Below, piece after piece: positions 17,224 to 26,463 of a DNA stretch of 63,412 bases. The notes under the pieces were generated by a model, which did not search any database, had not been told where the DNA came from, and worked only from the letters and a program-made list of their open reading frames with translations. This DNA comes from Rhodococcus jostii NBRC 16295 (GTDB lineage: Bacteria; Actinomycetota; Actinomycetes; Mycobacteriales; Mycobacteriaceae): assembly GCF_001894825.1 (NCBI RefSeq), contig NZ_BCWY01000058.1:1-63412 (forward strand), in the 5' to 3' direction. Positions within the stretch are counted from its first letter, which is position 1. The number at the start of each line of letters is the position of its first letter. The translations under genes were made by a program, and so were the position numbers.

Positions 17224-18480
17224 TCATCCCCGCTCGGCGCCGCCCGAGGCGGGGACGACGGACCCATCCCGCTCGATCGAATCCTCGTTCCGTGCACCGA
17301 GAACGGTGCGCTGCCGAACCAGGAGCGAGAGCACGTAGTAGACACCGGACGCCAGGACACCCACGACGGCGATCGTCGTGACCGTCCTGGCGTCCCCCAG
17401 GACGACGACGGCCACGACCTCCAGGCACACTGCGGCAAGCCCGATCACACTGATCAGATGTGCACGCCCGAGCGACAGGGCAGCCTGAACATTCACCGTG
17501 GCCGAGGAGAAGAGAACAACCCCGAACGTGAGTATTGCCGCCACGTGAACTGATTCGGAATAGTCACTCCCGAACAGCAGGGGCACGACCCAGACGGCGG
17601 CAGCGCTCCACACGACGCCGAAGCACAGTGCGCCGAACAGGACCGTGAGCGGAATGCGAACCGAGTTCTTCACCAGTTCCTCGCGGCCCTTTCCCCCGCT
17701 GATCCGCAGACCGACAGAGTGGACCAGGGGAAAGGCCACAAACGCATAGCTGAACGCAACGACGTAGATTCCGGTGGCATGCGCCCCGAGGAAAAGTGAG
17801 CACAGTAGTTGGTCCACCCGGATGAGCAACACATCCGAAATCTGTCCCGGAAGGGATTTCAGCGCATACTTCCGATCGATCTTCCGGTCGCGATGACCCC
17901 CTCGCCCAAAGCGACAGATCGCCGCGAACTGACCGAGCTGACTCACCGCGTAGACGATGCACACACTGACGATGTCGATCCGCCCGGCCACCGCCAGACC
18001 GCAGATCCCGATTCCCGACAGGCACGCGCCGACGATCTGATATCTGGCGATGATATTCGTACTGCCTTCGCTCACCGCGAGGGAGAGGATCGTCATTCGT
18101 ACTGCGCCGAAATATGACAGTCCGAGCAGGACGAAGATCGCAAGCTTCTCGACGGAGTCGAGCCCACTGAACCACACGTATACGGCGACAACACTCATGA
18201 CGACCGTCACCACGAAGATCACCGGGTTGGACCGCGCCGCCGCGTACCTCGCCGTCGCCACGTCGGATCCCTCCGCGATCAGTCTTCTCGCGGCGGCCGG
18301 TGTCCCTACCGACGCGAACACCGGGATGACCGAGACCAGGATCAGTGCCACCCCCAGGTATCCGCGGTCGGCGGGTCCGAGCGCGCGCGCCAGGATGGGC
18401 CCGGTCACCAACTGAACGAGCAGCGGCGAATACTGGCCGGCCACGAGAACGGCAAGCCGCCTGTCGGCGAACACCTTCAC
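17224..18480 (-). CDS. Wzx-type polysaccharide flippase
   Basis: A 418-residue membrane protein made almost entirely of hydrophobic helices (about 11-12), of the MOP superfamily that flips lipid-linked oligosaccharides. The N-terminus LVTGPILARALGPADRGYLG matches the usual first helix and loop of oligosaccharide flippases. Last gene of the operon; its GTG start lies one base after the pyruvyl transferase stop (TGAGGTG), so it is translationally coupled. It presumably moves the undecaprenyl-linked repeat unit made by the upstream glycosyltransferases to the outside for the Wzy-type ligase. Confidence 0.85.
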   Translation of the reverse strand: MKVFADRRLAVLVAGQYSPLLVQLVTGPILARALGPADRGYLGVALILVSVIPVFASVGTPAAARRLIAEGSDVATARYAAARSNPVIFVVTVVMSVVAVYVWFSGLDSVEKLAIFVLLGLSYFGAVRMTILSLAVSEGSTNIIARYQIVGACLSGIGICGLAVAGRIDIVSVCIVYAVSQLGQFAAICRFGRGGHRDRKIDRKYALKSLPGQISDVLLIRVDQLLCSLFLGAHATGIYVVAFSYAFVAFPLVHSVGLRISGGKGREELVKNSVRIPLTVLFGALCFGVVWSAAAVWVVPLLFGSDYSESVHVAAILTFGVVLFSSATVNVQAALSLGRAHLISVIGLAAVCLEVVAVVVLGDARTVTTIAVVGVLASGVYYVLSLLVRQRTVLGARNEDSIERDGSVVPASGGAERG

Positions 18481-18481
18481 C

Positions 18482-19690
18482 TCAGCCGGCCTCGAGCAAC
18501 GTGCGGAGCATGCTGTCGGTCGACGCCGCGCTGGCTCGACTGAGACGTCGTCCCACCTCGGCCAACTCGTGGCGATCGAAGAGTCGGGTCTTGTCCACGC
18601 TCTCTACGATCGTCGACGCGGCCACGTCGCGCAGTGCCGAATCGGGAGCCCAGGTGGCCAAGTACTCGGTGAGTTTGGGAATACGATCCAGACCCACCAC
18701 CGGCGTTCCGTAGGCGATCGCGGTGATACTTCCATGCAGGCTGGTGCCCACATAGCCGTCCGCGGAGGCGATCTCCGCGGCCACGTCCCGAACGTTCACC
18801 GGTTCGACGAGTCGCACCCGCTTCGTCGTCTTCGACAGCCTCCGGAACAGGCGCCGCAGAGCGGTGAGATCCGAATGGCCCCCTGCCAGACCGATCGCCA
18901 GCAGGCTGATCTCGTACCGCTCCGACAGGGCGCGGAGTTGCGACACGACCTCGTCCTCGTGACCGCGCAACCAATGTCGTGAGCACTGGAAGACCAGTGT
19001 TCCCGGACGTTTCGGCGGTGCAGGGAACAGCTGGTCGATGATGGCCGCCGAATCGGGCGCCAGATCGGCGTCGATCCCGTGAGACCGCAGGATGTCGACG
19101 CTGGAGTTGTCCCGCACACTGAGGTACTTGCCGGCCCTGAGTGAGCCGAGAACCCGTGCCCGATCACCGCCGGACAAGGTATCGACACTCGTTGCCCCGA
19201 CGGCGTTGTACACCACGGGCATCTGGTTGCTCGTCGATGCGTCCGGGACCAACGGCAGGGGCCACATTCCACCCGCCAGCGCGCGACAGGCGGCCGAGAG
19301 ATGCCGTCGTGGGACAGTCCGATGGAGCGCGGCGACTGCGAGGTCGAATCCGCTGGGGATCGAGTGCCGGGTCAGGTCGTACCAGGTGGCGCTCAGTACC
19401 TCTCCCCCGGCGACGATGCACCCTGCCGGGGGCTGTTCGGTCAGGCACCGCCGCAGATCCCTCGCACTTCCGGAGCGGGCTGTACCCCAGTCGTTTCCCC
19501 GTGCGCCCCACAGCGCGTAGTGCGACAATGTGCTGTTGCTCCGAGCCGGCCAACGGCTCTCCAACACCAACGGGAACAGCAGGTCACCATAATTGAATCG
19601 GTCGAATGCGCCGACACTGATCACGTTCGGTGATGTCACTGTTCTCCCCACAGCTTCCTGGACCCGCAGCGGGGGCTGATTCTGCGTCAC
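18482..19690 (-). CDS. Polysaccharide pyruvyl transferase family protein
   Basis: Up to 402 residues, soluble. The N-terminal FDRFNYGDLLFPLVLES and C-terminal TSLHGSITAIAYGTPVVGLD are the two conserved ends of the pyruvyl transferase family, which adds pyruvate ketals from phosphoenolpyruvate to sugars and so gives a polymer negative charge. The GTG at 19690 has no clear Shine-Dalgarno; a GTG at 19637-19639 (starting VTSPNVISVGAF) follows GGGGAGAACA and is an equally good start, giving 385 residues. It follows the DUF1972 glycosyltransferase in the operon and is coupled to the flippase gene. Confidence 0.85.
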   Translation of the reverse strand: MTQNQPPLRVQEAVGRTVTSPNVISVGAFDRFNYGDLLFPLVLESRWPARSNSTLSHYALWGARGNDWGTARSGSARDLRRCLTEQPPAGCIVAGGEVLSATWYDLTRHSIPSGFDLAVAALHRTVPRRHLSAACRALAGGMWPLPLVPDASTSNQMPVVYNAVGATSVDTLSGGDRARVLGSLRAGKYLSVRDNSSVDILRSHGIDADLAPDSAAIIDQLFPAPPKRPGTLVFQCSRHWLRGHEDEVVSQLRALSERYEISLLAIGLAGGHSDLTALRRLFRRLSKTTKRVRLVEPVNVRDVAAEIASADGYVGTSLHGSITAIAYGTPVVGLDRIPKLTEYLATWAPDSALRDVAASTIVESVDKTRLFDRHELAEVGRRLSRASAASTDSMLRTLLEAG

Positions 19691-19711
19691 TCGTGCACAC
19701 GAGCTTTCACA

Positions 19712-20806
19712 TCACATGGCACCGTACAACACCTTGGAATAGCTCTGGCATACCTGATCCCACGTGTAGTGGGATCGCTGCCGACGTTCGGCGGCGACAC
19801 TCAGTTCATCCATCAAGGCATTGTCCGAGAGTACTCGGTCCAGCTCGTACGCTATCTCACGGGAATCCGGCTCGACGAAGGTCGCAGAATCCTGAAGCAC
19901 TTCACGGTTGTACACGGTGTCCCGCGCAACGATCGGTGAACCGCACGCCATCGCCTGAACCAGGGCCGGGTTGGTGCCCCCGACGCTGTGCCCGTGAAAG
20001 TAGGCGCCGGCGTGTTGCCACAGCGCGAACAGCTTGTCGTCGTCACTGACGTGGCCCAACCAATGGATTCGCTCGTTGGTCGCGGCCAGACTTTCGGCCC
20101 TGAGGTCGAAGTCGCCGCCATAACCGGAGGATCCGACGATCACGACGTCCCAGCGTTCACTCAACTCCCGTGCCGCATCGAAGAACTCGCCCACGGTGTT
20201 CTCGGGCACGAAGCGCGCCACCATCAATGCGTAGGAACGGTGCGGAAACCCCTCGACGGGATCCAGGTCGTCGGGCAATGTGCCGCCGTACGGAATGAAT
20301 TCTCCGGTGCGGCCGAACCCGTCACGCCACCGCCTCGCGATTTCGTGGGAGTCGCACACGAGGTGGTCGCCGAACTTGGCGGTGAGTCGGGCACCGGTCC
20401 TGAAGGCGGACTTCGCTGCTCGCCCCCACTTCTCGCGCTCCCACTCGATCCCGTCCACGTTCACCACCGTCGGAATTCCCCGCGCTTTCAGAAGTGGCAG
20501 CCAGTATCCGTTCGCCACATTCATCACCAAAGCGACGTCGGGACGGCGTCTGGATGCATCCAAACACGACGTCAGACCGTAGGACAGTGTGCTCAGCGAC
20601 TTGGACTCGACACCCCGCGTCGTCACACGTTCGACTCGGAAGTCCCTGAACGGATCATCCGGTTCGGTGCTCCCCGCTCGCCCGTACACGGTGACGTTCC
20701 AACCTTCGTCGGCCAAGTACGGGGCCAACCTCCGTACCAGGGTTTCGAATCCTCCGTAATAGCTGGGATAGCCACGGGTTCCGATGATCGCGACTGAGTT
20801 GGTCAT
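19712..20806 (-). CDS. Glycosyltransferase with DUF1972 N-terminus (rhamnosyltransferase-like)
   Basis: A 364-residue GT-B fold glycosyltransferase. The N-terminus IIGTRGYPSYYGGFETLVRR is the DUF1972 signature, and the C-terminal half has the GT4-type donor site (SVGGTNPALVQAMACGSPIV near residue 280). ATG 20804-20806 follows GAGGAAAGAAC and overlaps the TGA of the upstream polymerase gene by four bases (ATGA); the long frame extending to 21058 is only overlap with that gene. Relatives often transfer rhamnose or other deoxysugars to lipid-linked intermediates; the sugar here is unknown. Confidence 0.88.
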   Translation of the reverse strand: MTNSVAIIGTRGYPSYYGGFETLVRRLAPYLADEGWNVTVYGRAGSTEPDDPFRDFRVERVTTRGVESKSLSTLSYGLTSCLDASRRRPDVALVMNVANGYWLPLLKARGIPTVVNVDGIEWEREKWGRAAKSAFRTGARLTAKFGDHLVCDSHEIARRWRDGFGRTGEFIPYGGTLPDDLDPVEGFPHRSYALMVARFVPENTVGEFFDAARELSERWDVVIVGSSGYGGDFDLRAESLAATNERIHWLGHVSDDDKLFALWQHAGAYFHGHSVGGTNPALVQAMACGSPIVARDTVYNREVLQDSATFVEPDSREIAYELDRVLSDNALMDELSVAAERRQRSHYTWDQVCQSYSKVLYGAM

Positions 20807-22212
20807 GTTCTTTCCTCGATTTCTGTCGTCTCGAGTTCGGACTGATGTTCGGCGGCCTCGTTCTGCCGTGCTCCCCCTTCTCCCGCGTCCTCGCCCCGAG
20901 ACAACGGACGAAGCAGTGACGCGACAATGATCCAGACGACGCTGAACCAGAACATGCTCGTGAGAGTCGCCGCCGCGACGAACGTCGCAGCGATGGCAGC
21001 GGCGATCGGGCGTCGCCGCCCCGGCACGTGACGCCACACCACCACCCCGAATGCGCACAGGATCCCGAGGCCGACAATTCCGGCGTCGTACAAGATCTGG
21101 ACGGGCAGCATGATGATGTGCCCGGACACGCCCGGAGACCCGGGCTGTTCATGGCGAAGACCGAACGTATTGGTGCCGTTGCCCAACCAGAGGTTGACTC
21201 CCTGTATTTCCTCGGCTGCTTCTCTCGCGACCGCCATGCGAAATCCGACGGTGCCTCCCGTGAAGTCGATGTCCCCCAGCTTGTCCGGGGCCGGACGGGA
21301 GGAGTCGTCGGAGCCGTCAGTCCTGCTGTCTTGACTGCTCGGCGATGCCGGCTGGTGCCGCTCGATGTCCGGAAGTACGGTCGTGGCTCCGTATGCGAGG
21401 AGAACGCCCACGACGACGGCGGCAGGACCGAAGGCGAAACCCCTCAGCGGAGTCGGGTTCCGGCGGCGCCGGACAAGTTCGTAGGCAACGTAGACGGCCA
21501 GTCCCATGACCATGCAGAACACGGCTGTGCGGGTCTGGGATGCGATGAGCCCCAACGGCACGGTCACCGCTGCCGCGATCATCCACCGTTGATCGGTCCC
21601 CTTCCTGGCAACCAGCATCAGGGTCCAGAACACGAGTATCGCCGCATAGATGTTCGCTTCCGTGGCGGACAGCCGGGTGACGTAGACGTGGTAGAGCGAA
21701 TCGAGATTGGTTCCCCACGACACGTCGCCCGCGGTTCGGTTGGCGACGAGATACATCGCGAAACCGGCGAGAGCCCAGGGAACCACGAACCGGATGCCGA
21801 CGTTCTCCGCCCACACCGCGCGGGCGCCGAGCGACATCAGACCGGCCAGCAACAGCAGATCGATCGTGAGCCAACCCAGGATCGCCACACTCTTACCGAG
21901 ACTGGGCGAGAACAGAACACTCGACGCCGCATTCCACACGATGAACGCGAAGAAGGTCAGTACCACAGGGTGCCGAAGTGTGCGAAGAAGGTCGAGTCGA
22001 GAACGTGGCTGAACGATCAACCACCCCACGAAGGCAACGGGCGCAACTTGTTCCCATCGCACGGTGAACCCGGCCACATCGAACGCGTAGCGACCCAGAA
22101 ACGACGCCGCGACGACCGCGGCTACCAGCAGAAATGTGACGCGGTCGTTGCGGCTGCGAGGTGCCGCGGATACGTCCGGGGGCACCACTTTCCGATCCAG
22201 CTCGCTCGTCAC
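20803..22212 (-). CDS. O-antigen ligase / Wzy-type polymerase
   Basis: A 469-residue polytopic membrane protein with about 11 hydrophobic helices. The segment RLSATEANIYAAILVFW near residue 185, followed by IASQTRTAVFCMVMG, is the core of the O-antigen ligase (Wzy_C) family. A large extracytoplasmic loop (about residues 270-370) is rich in Ser, Asp and Pro, as expected for the periplasmic active loop. GTG 22210-22212 overlaps the TGA of the GT2 gene (GTGA). It would polymerise the repeat unit exported by the flippase. Confidence 0.88.
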   Translation of the reverse strand: MTSELDRKVVPPDVSAAPRSRNDRVTFLLVAAVVAASFLGRYAFDVAGFTVRWEQVAPVAFVGWLIVQPRSRLDLLRTLRHPVVLTFFAFIVWNAASSVLFSPSLGKSVAILGWLTIDLLLLAGLMSLGARAVWAENVGIRFVVPWALAGFAMYLVANRTAGDVSWGTNLDSLYHVYVTRLSATEANIYAAILVFWTLMLVARKGTDQRWMIAAAVTVPLGLIASQTRTAVFCMVMGLAVYVAYELVRRRRNPTPLRGFAFGPAAVVVGVLLAYGATTVLPDIERHQPASPSSQDSRTDGSDDSSRPAPDKLGDIDFTGGTVGFRMAVAREAAEEIQGVNLWLGNGTNTFGLRHEQPGSPGVSGHIIMLPVQILYDAGIVGLGILCAFGVVVWRHVPGRRRPIAAAIAATFVAAATLTSMFWFSVVWIIVASLLRPLSRGEDAGEGGARQNEAAEHQSELETTEIEERT

Positions 22213-23318
22213 CGTGACCCTCTGCTCTCACCGGCGGATGTCACCCGAGCGGAAGAGACGGCCAGCAGATCCCTGGCGAAGACGCGAAACTTCACTGACT
22301 CTGCACCCCAGTCGTTCTCCTGGTCGGTACTCTGGGTCGCTCGTAGCCTGTAGGCGGCGGAACGCGCGAACAACCCACCCGCAACCGCCCATTTCCAGCC
22401 GATGTTCTGCAATCGCGTACGGGAGATGCGCCACTTGTACAGGTCGTACATGTTGACCACCCAGGCGGAGTTGGGTGCCTGCGACACCGTGGAGTTGGGT
22501 GCCTGCGACACCGTGGAGTTGGGTGCCCGCGACACCGTGGAGTTGGGTGCCCGCGACACCGTGGAGTTGGGTGCCTGCGACACCGTGGGCGTCGTCGAAC
22601 TCTCGCCGATCAGATGAACTCCGGTCACCGCGGGCACGGTGACGACCCGTTCACCTGATTCCTTGACGCGCAGACAGAACTCGATATCTTCCGCGTACAT
22701 GAACCACCGACGGCTCAGCCCGTCCAATCGCATCCAGGTGTCACGCCGCACCAGCATGCACGCACCCGATACCCAGTCGACGTCCCTCGAATCCGCGGAC
22801 GAGTGCCGTTTGAGAAGGTACAAACCCTCGACCGACGGCGAGTACCCGGCGAATCGTGAAAGGCCTGAATAGTGGCAGAGCACCCGCCAGAGGTCCGGCT
22901 GCCGACCGCATTCTCTGATCGCGAGTCGTTCCCCCGGTTTGTCGAGCAACGGGGCGACGACACCGATGCTGTCATCCGAATCGAGAACCCGACTCAGCGC
23001 AAAGACGCTCTCCGCGTCCACAACCGCGTCGGGGTTCAACAAGAGCACGTGATCGCCACGCGCCTCCGACACGCCTCGGTTGACACCGCCGGCGAATCCG
23101 ACGTTCGCTTCACTGCGAATCACCCTCGCATGCGGACACACGTCGGATACCCTGACGATCGTGTCGTCGATCGAATCGTTGTCGACGACAATGATGTCCA
23201 ACGCGGGGTCCGATCCGAGCGCCGCCAGGCAGTGTTCGATGACGGCAGCGCTGTTGTACGTCACGATCACGACCGAGATCGTGCACTTGTCACCGCGCGC
23301 CTCATCAGGTGCGCTCAT
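22209..23318 (-). CDS. GT2 glycosyltransferase with internal 8-residue tandem repeat
   Basis: A 369-residue GT-A fold transferase. Motifs: ISVVIVTYNS at the N-terminus, the nucleotide-binding IIVVDNDSIDD, LLLNPDAVVD (the DxD-type site), and MYAEDIEFCLRV in the catalytic base region, all typical of rhamnosyltransferase-like GT2 enzymes. Between VTGVHLIGESS and AWVVNMYDLYKW sits an extra stretch of five 8-residue repeats (TVSQAPNS or TVSRAPNS, residues ~245-285), coded by 22467-22586, which relatives are not expected to have. The start at 23318 (MSAPDE) is preferred over ATG 23324 because AAGGAG at 23327-23332 is 8 bases from the former and only 2 from the latter, and because it gives an ATGA overlap with the GT4 gene. 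Confidence 0.88.
   Translation of the reverse strand: MSAPDEARGDKCTISVVIVTYNSAAVIEHCLAALGSDPALDIIVVDNDSIDDTIVRVSDVCPHARVIRSEANVGFAGGVNRGVSEARGDHVLLLNPDAVVDAESVFALSRVLDSDDSIGVVAPLLDKPGERLAIRECGRQPDLWRVLCHYSGLSRFAGYSPSVEGLYLLKRHSSADSRDVDWVSGACMLVRRDTWMRLDGLSRRWFMYAEDIEFCLRVKESGERVVTVPAVTGVHLIGESSTTPTVSQAPNSTVSRAPNSTVSRAPNSTVSQAPNSTVSQAPNSAWVVNMYDLYKWRISRTRLQNIGWKWAVAGGLFARSAAYRLRATQSTDQENDWGAESVKFRVFARDLLAVSSARVTSAGESRGSR
22467..22586. repeat. Five tandem 24-bp repeats inside the GT2 gene
   Basis: Five adjacent copies of a 24-base unit (GGAGTTGGGTGCC or GGAGTTGGGTGCCC at the left end, ending GACACCGT), starting at 22467, 22491, 22515, 22539 and 22563. Units differ at one base only (T or C at unit position 14), which changes Gln to Arg. 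Since 24 is a multiple of 3, gain or loss of units keeps the frame. Confidence 0.97.
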
Positions 23319-24439
23319 GTCCATATCTCCTTACCGATCTCGTCTCGGAATCGATGTACACCGAACTGCGCCTCGAATCTCCGGCGTGCCTGGTCAGCGC
23401 GTTCCGTTGCGTCCTCGAGCGAAAACTCCTCGAGCGCCTGCGTCCACGCCGCCACGTCACCCGTGCGCACCAGACATCCCACGTCGTCACCGATGATCTC
23501 GGGCAGACCGCCACTGTCGCTGGCCATGACAGCACGTCCGGCCGCCATCGCCTCGATGGCGATGGTCGGCAACGGATCAGGTTTGATGCTCGGCACCAAC
23601 ACCAGGTGTGCCGCATCGAGATACGAACGGACGTCGTCGGTCTGACCGACGATCGACACACTGTGGGGGCGTTTGAGCTTCTCCACGCGATCGACCACGT
23701 CCACAGACGCGCCGTTCAGTGGTGGCGCGCCCAGGACGATCAGCTCGATGTCCGACCGCTCGAGGCCGTCCCACGCATCGAGGAGAACGTCGTGGCCCTT
23801 CCACGTGTTCCACCTGCTCGCCACCACGCACACGAGCCGCTCGTCGCCTGCGAAGGGCGTCGGCACGGGCAACTCGAAGCCGTTGTAGACCACGACCGAT
23901 CGTTCGTCGAACTTCGCGGGAAGCGGACGACGGACGGCGTTGCTCACGCACACGATCCGTTGCGCAAACGACATGAACGGAGTCACGAAGGGCGCCGTCT
24001 TGCGATCCAAGAACTCGTGGAGATGCAGGATGGTCGCTGCACCGCTGAGTCGCGCCAGCGGCAGCAGGAGAACCAACGCCGATGTGTTGACGTACATCTT
24101 CGACGGCCGAGCACGCACAACCGCGCCTGCCGTCCGGAGGAAGCGGCCGAGCAGGCCGGGCAACGCTCCGAGACGAAGGTACGAACGCCGGATCACCGGA
24201 AGGGGGACCCTGCGCACCGTATGGCCCAGCTCGGCCAGGGCGGTCGACAACTCACTACCGGGATACTCGACGTCGGTCGGTAGCCACACCTCCACGTCCC
24301 AGTCACTCGGAATGTCGGTCAGGGCCTCGAGAAAGACTCGGTCGGCGCCGTACATCTCGTCGGAGGGATGCACGGCGATGAGCTTCTTCGGACGTTTCCC
24401 GCTGCCGCCCGACCACACACCATCAGTACGCACCTTCAC
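23315..24439 (-). CDS. GT4 family glycosyltransferase
   Basis: A 374-residue GT-B glycosyltransferase. The acceptor-domain start KKLIAVHPSDEMYGADRVF and the donor-site segment VPSIKPDPLPTIAIEAMAAGRAV (E-x7-E type) place it in GT4. It lacks a membrane anchor. The first GTG at 24437-24439 overlaps the phosphoglycosyltransferase gene by 17 bases; a later GTG at 24418 would nearly remove the overlap, so the first seven residues are uncertain. It is the second gene of the polysaccharide operon and probably adds the second sugar to the lipid-linked first sugar. Confidence 0.87.
   Translation of the reverse strand: MKVRTDGVWSGGSGKRPKKLIAVHPSDEMYGADRVFLEALTDIPSDWDVEVWLPTDVEYPGSELSTALAELGHTVRRVPLPVIRRSYLRLGALPGLLGRFLRTAGAVVRARPSKMYVNTSALVLLLPLARLSGAATILHLHEFLDRKTAPFVTPFMSFAQRIVCVSNAVRRPLPAKFDERSVVVYNGFELPVPTPFAGDERLVCVVASRWNTWKGHDVLLDAWDGLERSDIELIVLGAPPLNGASVDVVDRVEKLKRPHSVSIVGQTDDVRSYLDAAHLVLVPSIKPDPLPTIAIEAMAAGRAVMASDSGGLPEIIGDDVGCLVRTGDVAAWTQALEEFSLEDATERADQARRRFEAQFGVHRFRDEIGKEIWT
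23327..23332 (-). promoter_or_regulatory. Ribosome binding site deciding the GT2 start
   Basis: CTCCTT on the plus strand reads AAGGAG; it is well spaced (8 bases) for ATG 23318 and too close to ATG 23324. Confidence 0.7.
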
Positions 24440-25937
24440 CCGCCACCACAGCCTTCAGGGTCTTGGCGATGATGAGCATGTCGCCGACCATCGACCAGTT
24501 CTCGACGTAGGACAGGTCGAGACGCACCGAGTCCTCCCACGACAGGTCCGAGCGGCCGCTCACCTGCCACAGGCCGGTGACGCCGGGCTTCACCAGAAGC
24601 CGGCGATGCACCTCGCTCTCGTAGGACTCGACCTCGACGCGCAGGGGAGGTCGCGGCCCCACCACACTCATTTCGCGTCGTAACACGTTGATGAACTGCG
24701 GCAACTCGTCGATGCTGAACTTGCGCATGAAGCGGCCGACACGGGTGACACGCGGATCCTCGCGCAGTTTGAACAGCACTCCGGCGCCGTCGTTGCACCC
24801 ACTCAGCGTGGAACTGTGCTTGTCGGCCTCGTCGACCATCGACCGGAACTTCAGCATCGGGAACGGTGTGCCATCCATGCCCATTCGTTCCGATTTGTAG
24901 AACACGGGCCCTCGACTCGTCAGCTTGACCGCCACGGCGGCGACCACCATCACCGGACTGACCAGGATCAACGCGAGAATCGCAAAGATGAGATCGAACG
25001 AGGTCTTCCCGAATCGCTTGGCTCCGTGATAGCGCGGCTTCTCCACGTGGATCAGGGGCAGACCCGCGACAGGACGCATCTCGAGGCGAGGCCCCGAGAT
25101 GTCCATCATTCCGGGAGCCACCACCATGTCGACGTCCAACTGCTCGAGGTCCCAGACCATTTCACGAAGCCCGCGATGGCCGAGGTGCTCGGTCGCCGTG
25201 ACCGCGACGGTGTCGGCTCCGGATCGCTCGACGGCATCGACGACGTCGTGTTCGTCGCCGAGTACGGGAATCGACCGCCCGTCGACGGTGATCGTGTCGT
25301 CGGACGACCGGAAGTGCGCTGGGATGCACACCCCGACCACGTTGTACCCGTCTGCTGTTCCACGGTCGAACGTCATCGCGAGACTCCGCACCGAGTGTTC
25401 GGCTCCGACGACGAGGACGGATGTCTGGCACAGTCCGCGGATGCGCTTGCGGGCGAGGACGCGACGCCACATCCACCGGGTGAGCAGGAGACCGAGCAAG
25501 CCGGTGGGGAATGCGATGGCCAGGTACAACCGCGCCAATTCCAACTGCAACAGCAACGCTGCGATCGCGATGAGCCCGAACAGCCGCAACGTCGCAGTCG
25601 CGATGCGTCGATACTCCTCGGGGCCACTTCCCACCACTCGCGGGGAACGCACGTGGAAGACGGCAAGTATTCCGAGCCAGGAACTCACCAGAGCGACCGA
25701 GATGAGGCCGTAGCTCACGTTGCTCAGAGTGCGCGAATCGACGAGGGTGCCGGAGCCTCCGAAGCGCACCCACTGCGCGAGTGCCACGGCGACCACCACG
25801 ACGAGTGTGTCGGTGAGCAGAATGTGCCTGATGTACACGGCCAACCAGTCTCGGCGTGCGACCCCCCGTTGCGTCGGAACTGCCGCAACGCGATGAGTAG
25901 CGGAAGTCCTGTCCACAGTCGAGTTGAACGTCGCCAT
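24423..25937 (-). CDS. Polyprenyl glycosylphosphotransferase (initiating sugar transferase)
   Basis: A 504-residue membrane protein of the WbaP/CpsE type. It has about four N-terminal transmembrane helices (35-145), a CoA-binding-like middle domain (LVVGAEHSVRSL near 190), a re-entrant hydrophobic segment (~325-350), and the C-terminal catalytic bacterial sugar transferase domain with KFRSMV, KFSIDELPQFINVL, MSVVGPRPP and KPGVTGLWQVSGR. It transfers a sugar-1-phosphate to undecaprenyl phosphate, the first step of polymer assembly. First gene of the minus operon that runs to 17224. ATG 25937 is preceded by GGAGGGGATGC. Confidence 0.93.
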   Translation of the reverse strand: MATFNSTVDRTSATHRVAAVPTQRGVARRDWLAVYIRHILLTDTLVVVVAVALAQWVRFGGSGTLVDSRTLSNVSYGLISVALVSSWLGILAVFHVRSPRVVGSGPEEYRRIATATLRLFGLIAIAALLLQLELARLYLAIAFPTGLLGLLLTRWMWRRVLARKRIRGLCQTSVLVVGAEHSVRSLAMTFDRGTADGYNVVGVCIPAHFRSSDDTITVDGRSIPVLGDEHDVVDAVERSGADTVAVTATEHLGHRGLREMVWDLEQLDVDMVVAPGMMDISGPRLEMRPVAGLPLIHVEKPRYHGAKRFGKTSFDLIFAILALILVSPVMVVAAVAVKLTSRGPVFYKSERMGMDGTPFPMLKFRSMVDEADKHSSTLSGCNDGAGVLFKLREDPRVTRVGRFMRKFSIDELPQFINVLRREMSVVGPRPPLRVEVESYESEVHRRLLVKPGVTGLWQVSGRSDLSWEDSVRLDLSYVENWSMVGDMLIIAKTLKAVVAGEGAY

Positions 25938-26463
25938 GCATCCCCTCCACTGTCGAACCGTTCGCCGGCAGAGTGTGACGGTCGAGTCGGTCGTTTCACG
26001 ACAGCGGATTTCGGGACGCGGACAGTGCCGTCGTCACCAACGAGCAAAACCAGAAGTGCCCCGAACACCGCCATGTACTAGCGACATCGAACATTCACAA
26101 CGAGTGAGGACGCTATCAGCGCGATTCCGTCCTGTCTCATCATCACCGGTGACATGAGACCGTGCGGTATGCACTAAAGGTGCACTGAGCAGCGGTTATC
26201 CCCTCCTGCAATTGGTTCTGAGGCAATCATTTTCGGCAAACTGACCACAGGTGTTCGGACAGAACGATTTTCACCCGATCAAGTCCGCATCAAGACGCCT
26301 GGGCACACTCGGGGACTTGCCAGCAGTCGAAATTCATACCTGAAGTTCGTGATTACGCGACGTATTCGATCCCGGCACCGAATCGGAGACGGTTAACGGG
26401 AGCGAGCACCGAAATTCCGTGAGCACCTCGAGAATTCGAGCGGTCCGGCGTAGATCGCGCAGC
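25938..26463. other. Gene-free stretch upstream of the polysaccharide operon
   Basis: About 525 bases without a convincing gene, lower in GC than its neighbours from 26160 to 26400. It should carry the operon promoter. The one structure I see is the hairpin at 26134-26160. No iron box, known operator or RNA family was recognised. Confidence 0.6.
26134..26160. repeat. Nested palindrome upstream of the polysaccharide operon
   Basis: GTCTCAT (26134-26140) and ATGAGAC (26154-26160) flank a perfect inner palindrome TCACCGGTGA (26143-26152). The whole folds into one hairpin with a small bulge, about 200 bases before the first gene of the operon. It could be an operator or a leader hairpin. Confidence 0.5.

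Noticed and set aside
22467..22586. A CRISPR array
   Set aside because: The five 24-bp units are directly adjacent without spacers and encode part of a glycosyltransferase.
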